Source of the DNA: CBDHCC01 sp965219235
GTDB taxonomy: Bacteria > Pseudomonadota > Alphaproteobacteria > Sphingomonadales > Sphingomonadaceae
DNA: 64,000 bases
Assembly (NCBI GenBank): GCA_965219235.1
Contig: OZ244721.1
Span: 1,302,001-1,366,000, forward strand
Direction of reading: 5' to 3'
The notes beneath the pieces were generated by a model that made no database searches, had not been told where the DNA came from, and was given only the letters and a program-made list of their open reading frames with translations. Shown piece after piece: positions 58,120 to 64,000 of this stretch (positions within the stretch are counted from its first letter, which is position 1; the number at the start of each line of letters is the position of its first letter). The translations under genes were made by a program, and so were the position numbers.

Positions 58120-59473
58120 AGCCGTTGGAATAGAAGGGATCGCTGCCGAAGCGAAAAGCGGAGTGGCCGGCGAACATCAGGTTGTCGTCGATGCAGCCGC
58201 CGTGCGCGATGTCCTGCAGCGTCTTCTGGATGCAGAAGGAGCGCGGGTCGGCCAGCCGCCCGGTGGAGTTCGTCTCGGTGTCCTTCCACGCTGAAAAGGA
58301 ACAGTGGGACAGGCAGCCCATGCAGTCCTGCTGGTCCTTGCGGATGACCGCGCGCTCGTCCGGCGCGACGAAGACCAGGGTGTTGTCCGGGGTCTTCAAC
58401 GCTTCGGTGTAGCCCGCCTCCACCCAGCCGCGCGCGCGCATCAGGTCGCCGTTGGTGACCCAGAAATTGCGGCCCTTCACGCCGACGTCGAGCTGCTTCA
58501 CATGGTCGCCGGCGGACTCCTTGGAGTACGCGATCTGACGCTCTGACCGAGCCTCCAGCCCGCGCAGGAAACGATTGCGCACGGCCGACGAATAGAAGCC
58601 GGTGGGCGAGAATTTGTGCAGCAGGATGTCGCCCTCCTTCAGCTCGCGGAGGCGATCCTTCCAGTCCTGCGGGATCGGCGATTCCTTGGTCAGCAACGGC
58701 CGGGTGCCGAATTGGAAGGCGATTCGGCCGAGCTCGGGATTGTCGATCCAGTCGGTCCACTCGCTGAGCGCCCATACCCCGCCCGCCATCACGATCGGCA
58801 CCTCGTCCGCGATGTCGCAATCGCGCATTACCTGCCGCAGCTCGCGCACCCGCGGATACGGATCCTGGGGCGCGCGCGGGTCCTCCGCGTTGGACAGGCC
58901 GTTGTGCCCGCCCGCGAGCCAGGGGTCCTCGTACACCACCGCCGTCATCAGCTCGGCGACCTTGTGGTACGCCCGCTTCCACAATGCGCGGAAGGCGCGG
59001 CCCGAGGAGATGATCGGGAGGTAGTGGACGCCGTAGGACGCGGCGATCTCCGACAGCTTGTAGGGCATCCCGGCCCCGCAGGTGACGCCGGCGACCAGGC
59101 CCCTGGTGCGCTCCAGCACCCCGTGCAGCACGCGCTGGGCCCCCCCCATCTCCCACAGGACGTTGATGTTGATGGCCCCCCGCCCGCCGGCGATCTCGTG
59201 CGCGCGCTCGACCTGCGCCACCGCGCCGTCGATGGCGTAGCGGATCAGCTCCTCGTGCCGCTCGCGCCGGGTCAGCCCCGCATAGACCTGGGGCACGATG
59301 CGGCCGGTGGGGTCGTAGCTGTCGGCGTTGACGGCCGAGACCGTCCCGACCCCTCCCGCCGCCGCCCACGCGCCGGAGCTTTCGCCATTGGTCGCGGCCA
59401 CGCCCTTGCCGCCCTCGATCAGCGGCCACACTTCGCGGCCGTTGTAGACGATGGGCTTCAGACCCTGGAACAA
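58070..59473 (-). CDS. Nitronate monooxygenase family flavoprotein
   Basis: 467 residues. FMN TIM barrel: IEGGKGVAATNGESSGAWAA, ININVLWEMGGAQRVLHGVL, VAGVTCGAGMPYKLSEIAAS, VPIVMAGGVWALSEW, IAFQFGTRPLLTKESPIP, plus a Cys cluster DCMGCLSHCSFSAWKD not found in small nitronate monooxygenases. Oxidises nitronates or acts as an enoyl reductase-like enzyme. Overlaps the convergent Amt-like gene by 50 bp. Confidence 0.87.
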   Translation of the reverse strand: MFQGLKPIVYNGREVWPLIEGGKGVAATNGESSGAWAAAGGVGTVSAVNADSYDPTGRIVPQVYAGLTRRERHEELIRYAIDGAVAQVERAHEIAGGRGAININVLWEMGGAQRVLHGVLERTRGLVAGVTCGAGMPYKLSEIAASYGVHYLPIISSGRAFRALWKRAYHKVAELMTAVVYEDPWLAGGHNGLSNAEDPRAPQDPYPRVRELRQVMRDCDIADEVPIVMAGGVWALSEWTDWIDNPELGRIAFQFGTRPLLTKESPIPQDWKDRLRELKEGDILLHKFSPTGFYSSAVRNRFLRGLEARSERQIAYSKESAGDHVKQLDVGVKGRNFWVTNGDLMRARGWVEAGYTEALKTPDNTLVFVAPDERAVIRKDQQDCMGCLSHCSFSAWKDTETNSTGRLADPRSFCIQKTLQDIAHGGCIDDNLMFAGHSAFRFGSDPFYSNGFTPTVRQLVDRILTGA

Positions 59474-59532
59474 GCCGGCACTCCTCTTGCGATGAACATA
59501 AATCTATATCCTGTTCGGCGGTCGCTCGTCCA

Positions 59533-60633
59533 TCAAATGGTCCCGTCCAGTGCGCGGCCGTACAGCCGCTCGTAGCGCTCGACCATCGTCCGTTCGTCGT
59601 AACGCTCGCGAGCCAGTTCCCGGTTCGCAGCGCCCACCGTCGCGCGCAGTTCGGGATCGTCCGCCAGGCGCCGGATAGCATCGGCCAGCGCGGCCTCACC
59701 GGACACGACGAAGGGCCGGTTCGCCTCGCTGACCATGGCGCGCACGTCGCCCACGTCGGTGGCGGCGACCGGCAGGCCGGCGGCCATCGCCTCGACCACG
59801 CCGATCGGGAACTGCTCGGAGTCCGAGGACAGCGCGAAGACGTTCAGGTGCGTGAGCAGGCGCTGGGGCTCGGCGAGGAAGCCCGGGGCGGCGAAGCGGT
59901 CGCCCAGTCCCGCCGCGCGCGCCGCCGCCTCCACCGCGCCGCGCTCCGCCCCCTCGCCGGCGATCACGAGCGCCAGGTCCGGGCCGGCGGCCGCGACCAC
60001 GCGGACCAGGCGCGGCAGGTTCTTGACCGCGCGCAGGCCGGCGACCGTGCCGACCCGAACCCGGCCCCGCGGCGGCTCCACCGGCCAGGGTTGCGGGTGA
60101 GGGTCGGCGAAGCGGTCGAGCGCGATGCCGTTGGCGATCCGCTCCGGCCGGGCCACTCCCCACCGCCCGCGCGCGATCCGCTCCAGCGTGGCGGACGGCA
60201 CCACCACCGCCTGCGCCGTCGTCAGAGCGAGGCGGCGGTAGAGGTCGCGCGTCGGCTTGGTTCGCGCGGCCTCGTCCACGCCGAAGCCGTCCTCGTGATG
60301 GATCAGCGGCGGCTTCGCGCCCGGCCACAGCCGATGCGCCAGCACAGCGTCCATCGCGCCCCAGTTGTAGGTGAGCACCAGGTCGAAGCCGCGCTGGTAG
60401 CGGGCGAGCGCCCTCAGCCGCGCCGGCGTGGGCCGCCCGGCGAGCGGCGGCGCGTCGGCGGGGAACGCGACCGGCACGTCCGCCGCGATCGCCGCCGCCG
60501 CGCCCATCTGGTCCGGCACGGCGCTGACCACCGTGTGGTGGTGGCGCGATCCCCAGGCGTTCATCAGCCGCACCGCGCGCGCCTCCTTGCCGCCGTGCGC
60601 GAAGGTCGAGTGGAGGTGCAGGAGGCGCGCCAT
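59533..60633 (-). CDS. Glycosyltransferase family 4 protein
   Basis: 366 residues from ATG 60633. GT-B fold: LLHLHSTFAHGGKEARAVRL, HHEDGFGVDE, VVPSATLERIARGRWGV, RIANGIALDRF, RVRVGTVAGLRAVKNLPRLV, VIAGEGAERGAVEAAARAAG, FALSSDSEQFPIGVVEAMAA (E-x7-E-like nucleotide-sugar site). Transfers a sugar in envelope polysaccharide synthesis; substrate unknown. Divergent from selO with 43 bp between. Confidence 0.93.
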   Translation of the reverse strand: MARLLHLHSTFAHGGKEARAVRLMNAWGSRHHHTVVSAVPDQMGAAAAIAADVPVAFPADAPPLAGRPTPARLRALARYQRGFDLVLTYNWGAMDAVLAHRLWPGAKPPLIHHEDGFGVDEAARTKPTRDLYRRLALTTAQAVVVPSATLERIARGRWGVARPERIANGIALDRFADPHPQPWPVEPPRGRVRVGTVAGLRAVKNLPRLVRVVAAAGPDLALVIAGEGAERGAVEAAARAAGLGDRFAAPGFLAEPQRLLTHLNVFALSSDSEQFPIGVVEAMAAGLPVAATDVGDVRAMVSEANRPFVVSGEAALADAIRRLADDPELRATVGAANRELARERYDERTMVERYERLYGRALDGTI

Positions 60634-60676
60634 CTCCCACCCTTGCCGAAAAGCTTCGACCGGCGGAAGAAGGGGC

Positions 60677-62083
60677 ATGACCGATGCGACACCCTGGCGC
60701 GGCTCCGCGGCGATCGAGACGCTCGGCCCCGGCTTCCACGAGCCGGTCGAGCCCGCGCGCTTTCCGCGCACCATCCTGCGCTGGCGCAACGACCGCGCCG
60801 CCGCGACGGTGGGGCTGGACGAGCTGTCGGACGCGGCATGGCTGGCGCACTTCGCCCGCTTCGAGCCGCTGCCCGACAGCCTGCGTCGCCCGCTGGCGCT
60901 CGCCTATCACGGCCACCAGTTCCGGGTGTACAATGCGCGCATCGGCGACGGGCGCGGATTTCTGTTCGCGCAAGGGTTCGATCGCGACGGCCGGCTGATG
61001 GACCTGGGCACCAAGGGGTCGGGGCGCACGCCGTTCAGCCGCGACGGCGACGGGCGGCTGACGCTCAAGGGCGGGGTCCGCGAGCTGCTCGCGACCGAAA
61101 TGCTGGCGGCGCTGGGCGTCGACACCTCGGCGACGCTGTCGCTGGTCGAGACCGGCGAGGCGCTGGTGCGCGGCGACGAGCCGTCGCCCACCCGCTCGGC
61201 CGTGCTCGTCCGACTGAGCCACGGCCATGTGCGGATCGGCACCTTCCAGCGGCTGGCGGCGATCGGTGACCAGGCGGGGCTGGAGGCGCTGACACGCTAC
61301 ACCCTGGAGTGGCTCTACGGGGTGGAGCCGGGGTCGGAACCCGCCCTGCGATTGCTGGAGCGGGTGGTGGCGCGGACCGCCTGGCTCGCCGCCTCCTACA
61401 GGGTCGCGGGCTTCGTCCATGGCGTGCTCAACAGCGACAACATCAACGTGACGGGCGAGAGCTTCGACTACGGCCCCTGGCGCTTCGCCCCGACATGGGA
61501 CCCCGGCTTCACCGCCGCCTATTTCGACGATGCGGGACTCTACGCCTTCGGCCGGCAGGCGGAGGCGATTTTGTGGGACGTGGCGCAGCTCGCCCGCTCG
61601 CTGCTCCCGCTCGCTTCGCCCGAGGCGCTCGCCGGAGGCCTGGACGGCTTCGCGCCGACCTACCGCACCGCGCTCGGCCGGCAGGCGGCGTGGCGGCTGG
61701 GATTGTTCGCGGGGAACGACGCCACGGCGGTCGCGCTGGGCGAGCGGTTGGAGAGCGCGCTCATGGCAAGCGAAGTGCCGCTCGGCGGCTTCTGGAGCGA
61801 CTGGCGCGGCGGTGGGCCGGCGGACCGGACGCGCTATTCCGGCGAAGAATTCGACGCCCTGGCCGATCTTGCATCCGGGCTGGGAAGGGTCGGAGAGGCG
61901 GGATCGATCGAGCCCGCCACCCTGCCGATCGAGGAGGTGGAGGCGCTGTGGGCCGCGATCGACTCCCATGACGATTGGCGGCCGCTCTACGACAAGGTCG
62001 CCGCCATCCGCCGCATGGGCGCGGCGCTCAGCGGCGCGACGGCGTCCCCGGCGGTTGCTGGCTCGCGATCGGGCGCGGGGTGA
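60677..62083 (+). CDS. selO: Protein adenylyltransferase SelO (YdiU/UPF0061)
   Basis: 468 residues from ATG 60677 (AAGAAGGGG upstream). Pseudokinase-fold AMPylator: LAYHGHQFRVYNARIGDGRG, DLGTKGSGRTPFSRDGDGRL, TLKGGVRELLATEMLAALGV, HVRIGTFQRLAA, FVHGVLNSDNINVTGESFDY, FAPTWDPGFTAAYFDD. Transfers AMP from ATP to Ser/Thr/Tyr of target proteins in redox stress. No terminal Cys or selenocysteine is seen. The end overlaps the convergent gene 62028-62567 by 56 bp. Confidence 0.95.
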   Translation: MTDATPWRGSAAIETLGPGFHEPVEPARFPRTILRWRNDRAAATVGLDELSDAAWLAHFARFEPLPDSLRRPLALAYHGHQFRVYNARIGDGRGFLFAQGFDRDGRLMDLGTKGSGRTPFSRDGDGRLTLKGGVRELLATEMLAALGVDTSATLSLVETGEALVRGDEPSPTRSAVLVRLSHGHVRIGTFQRLAAIGDQAGLEALTRYTLEWLYGVEPGSEPALRLLERVVARTAWLAASYRVAGFVHGVLNSDNINVTGESFDYGPWRFAPTWDPGFTAAYFDDAGLYAFGRQAEAILWDVAQLARSLLPLASPEALAGGLDGFAPTYRTALGRQAAWRLGLFAGNDATAVALGERLESALMASEVPLGGFWSDWRGGGPADRTRYSGEEFDALADLASGLGRVGEAGSIEPATLPIEEVEALWAAIDSHDDWRPLYDKVAAIRRMGAALSGATASPAVAGSRSGAG

Positions 62084-62567
62084 TCGACACGCCGAACAGC
62101 CGCCAGCGTCCCTGCACCCACTGATAGTAGAAATCGAAGCCGATCGCCGTGGGTCTGAGGCCGAAATAGCCCTGCACCCGCAGCACCCCCTCGCTCACCA
62201 TCGCGGGCGCGGCGGTGTAGGTGGGGGCGAGGAGCAGCGTGTTCGACAGATCGATGCGCGTGGCGCGGATCGGGGCGAAGATCTCCGCCAGCCGCGCCGG
62301 ATCGTTGTTGATCTGGAAGCCCGGCGCGGCGAGGTCGCGCAGGACGGAGTAGTTGCCCGCCTGATTGGCGTGGTCCACCGCCGTCATCGTGCTCCAGATG
62401 AGCTTCGACAGCTCCAGCTCGCCCGGGACCGGCATCGCGGCCGCGGGCGGCTGCTGCGCGGTCTGAGCGGTCGCCGGAACGGCGGGAGCGACAAGCAGGA
62501 GCGCCCACGCGACAACGGCCGGGGCGAGGTGCCCCGGCCGTGCCGTGCGCTGCGCATGCGCGGTCAG
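62028..62567 (-). CDS. Exported protein of unknown function (CTG start proposed)
   Basis: About 179 residues if it starts at CTG 62567, which overlaps the stop of the YadA-like gene as CTGA; ATG 62435 is the first usual start but loses a good signal peptide (HLAPAVVAWALLLVAPAVPA, cleavage near ATAQ). Mature part: LELSKLIWSTMTAVDHANQA, YSVLRDLAAPGFQINNDPAR, RVQGYFGLRP, FDFYYQWVQGRWRLFGVSI, an NTF2-like alpha/beta layout known as a hypothetical family in sphingomonads. Co-transcribed with the adhesin. Confidence 0.75.
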   Translation of the reverse strand: MTAHAQRTARPGHLAPAVVAWALLLVAPAVPATAQTAQQPPAAAMPVPGELELSKLIWSTMTAVDHANQAGNYSVLRDLAAPGFQINNDPARLAEIFAPIRATRIDLSNTLLLAPTYTAAPAMVSEGVLRVQGYFGLRPTAIGFDFYYQWVQGRWRLFGVSITPRPIASQQPPGTPSRR

Positions 62568-64000
62568 AACGCCGCCGAGAAGCCGGCGCGCGCGCCGACC
62601 TCGCCGGAATCGAAGCCGACGCCGACGCCGGCGGACACCGAGGCGTTGTCGCCGACCCGCGCCGCCAGCGATGCCGAGCCGCCGACCCGGCTGTTGTAGT
62701 AACCCACGCCGCCGGCAACGCCGAAGCGGGTGCCCGCCGGCATCTGCGGCGTCTCCATGGCCAGCGCGATGGCGACGCCCTCGTTGGCCTTGCGGATGTC
62801 ACGCCGGTTGACGTCGTTCAGATCGAACAGCTGGCTGACCTGACCGTTCAGCGTCGTGACCTGGCCGTTCAGAGCGCCGATCGCGGCGGTGTTGGTGCCC
62901 ACTCGGGTGTTCAGAGTGGCGAACTGCGCGGCGCTGGCAAAGCTCGACACGGCTGCGCCGCGGCCCAGCGTGCCCGAACCGTCGACCGTGGCGAACGAGA
63001 TCGCTCCGGTCTGCGCCGCCGTGCTGGCCGCGATGTCGCCGATCGTCACCGAGCTGCCGGTGCCGCCCAACACGACTTGGTTGTCGCGTGTGGTGGTGGC
63101 GTTGAAGCCGACCGCCGTCGAACCCGCGTTCGCCGCGATGGCGTTCTTGCCGATCGCGGACGAATTGTCGCCGCTCGCGGTCGCCTGGTGACCGACCGCC
63201 AGCGACAGGTTGCCCGTCGCCTGCGACTGCCAGCCGAACGCCTGCGCCCCCCGGCCGGTCGCCAGCGACTCGCCGCCGACCGCAGTGGCGTGGAACGCGG
63301 CCACGGCCTGATCGCCGATCGCGACCGAATCCTCGTCGGTCGCCGCGGCGAAGTTGCCGATCGCGACCGAAGTGCCCATCGAAGCGGCGTTGGTCGAGGT
63401 CGTGGAGGCCGACTCGCCGATCGCCACCGAGCGGTCCGCCGAGGCGACCGCCACATGGCCGATCGCGGTCGACAGCGCGCCTGAGGCTTCCGAGCGCCAG
63501 CCAAAGGCCGACGCGCCAGCCGCGGTGGCGAGCGACTGGCCGCCGACCGCCGTGGTCGAGTCCGCGGTGGCCTGGGTGGCGCGCCCGCCGGCCGCGTCCC
63601 TGTTGCCGCCGATCGCGATCGCGTCGCCGCCGGACGCGACGGCCGTGTTGCCGACCGCGATCGCGTTCACGCCCGACGCCACGGAATCCTCGCCGCCGGC
63701 GAAGCTCTGGTCACCCGAGGCGGTCGACTGGTGCCCGACGGCGGTCGCCATCGCTCCGGTCGCGGCGCTCTGCCAACCCAGCGCGGTCGCGCCCGGGGTG
63801 TTGGCAAAGGACTCGCCGCCGACCGCCGTCGTGGAGTTGCCGTTCGCCGTGGCGGTCGTTCCGACGGCAAGCGCATCGACACCATTGGCCCCGGCCCGGT
63901 TGCCGACCGAGACGGCGAAGTCGCCGGTCGAAACGGAGTCCTGGCCGATTGCGACACTGTTGGTGCCGGTGGTTGCCGCCCGGCCCCCCACCGCTACGGA
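62564..64000 (-). CDS. YadA-type trimeric autotransporter adhesin, C-terminal part (runs off the window)
   Basis: At least 475 residues; the 5' end lies beyond 64000. Head of repeated left-handed beta-roll units of the type SVAIG..A.A.G..A.A.G (for example NSVAIGQDSVSTGDFAVSVG, ATAVGHQSTASGDQSFAGGE), a stalk with heptads (LNTRVGTNTAAIGALNGQVT, LFDLNDVNRRDIRKANEGVA) and the YadA membrane anchor (FGVAGGVGYYNSRVGGSASL ... ending SAAF). Forms a trimeric surface adhesin. The repeated motifs show several alternating unit types, as if grown by duplication. Confidence 0.93.
   Translation of the reverse strand, partial: SVAVGGRAATTGTNSVAIGQDSVSTGDFAVSVGNRAGANGVDALAVGTTATANGNSTTAVGGESFANTPGATALGWQSAATGAMATAVGHQSTASGDQSFAGGEDSVASGVNAIAVGNTAVASGGDAIAIGGNRDAAGGRATQATADSTTAVGGQSLATAAGASAFGWRSEASGALSTAIGHVAVASADRSVAIGESASTTSTNAASMGTSVAIGNFAAATDEDSVAIGDQAVAAFHATAVGGESLATGRGAQAFGWQSQATGNLSLAVGHQATASGDNSSAIGKNAIAANAGSTAVGFNATTTRDNQVVLGGTGSSVTIGDIAASTAAQTGAISFATVDGSGTLGRGAAVSSFASAAQFATLNTRVGTNTAAIGALNGQVTTLNGQVSQLFDLNDVNRRDIRKANEGVAIALAMETPQMPAGTRFGVAGGVGYYNSRVGGSASLAARVGDNASVSAGVGVGFDSGEVGARAGFSAAF

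Noticed and set aside
62028..62435. ATG 62435 as the start of the exported protein
   Set aside because: It would discard a well-formed signal peptide encoded in frame directly upstream.

Overview
High-GC Gram-negative chromosome, best explained as an alphaproteobacterium of the Sphingomonadales (Sphingomonas-like). The basis is the TolC/DUF2497/pcm cluster with 4-nt overlaps, coniferyl-aldehyde-dehydrogenase and nitronate-monooxygenase relatives, abundant sphingomonad-style palindromic repeats and strong GC3 bias. No ribosomal RNA, CRISPR array, integrase or transposase was seen.

Bases 1-30600 form one polymorphic-toxin island. In its centre (6897-15051) is a compact VirB-type type IV secretion operon in the order B2-B3-B4-B6-B8-B9-B10-B11-B2', almost every gene overlapping the next by 1-4 nt. 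It has no VirB1, VirB5, VirB7, VirD4 coupling protein or relaxase, which is close to the gene set and order of the pertussis-toxin exporter Ptl. On each side, pointing outwards, lies a module of a small secreted YD-repeat protein followed by a giant RHS protein with a Sec signal peptide (RHS1, 5848 to 1472, minus; RHS2, 16489 to 20940, plus). Behind each RHS gene is its immunity gene and then a train of displaced C-terminal toxin tips, each with a piece of nearly identical RHS core and its own immunity gene: one pair behind RHS1, and six pieces plus a remnant behind RHS2. Tips include a toxin-44-like domain, a JAMM (HTHP) domain, an HExxH domain, a His/Asn-motif domain and several glycine-rich hydrophobic tips. 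A hairpin-bearing repeat recurs between cassettes. My main inference is that RHS toxins reach the periplasm by Sec and are then released by the dedicated T4SS.

The island ends in scrap: a 150-bp rhs remnant, the tail of an S9 peptidase and an internal piece of a propionyl-CoA carboxylase beta gene (30427-31405). From there to 64000 is ordinary chromosome: FAD reductase, LLM oxidoreductase, Mn-catalase, GST, XRE/DUF2975 pair, PagL-like deacylase, tRNA-Arg, hemB, lipid kinase, queE, valS, S9 peptidase, DUF2497, TolC-like channel, pcm, tRNA-Cys, a lower-GC insert with a TylF-type methyltransferase, aldehyde dehydrogenase, CoA-ester lyase, MaoC, thiolase, SH3 protein, Amt-like protein, nitronate monooxygenase, glycosyltransferase, selO and the C-terminal part of a YadA-type adhesin that runs off the end. 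This part is peppered with several families of palindromic repeats, one of which sits in frame inside valS.
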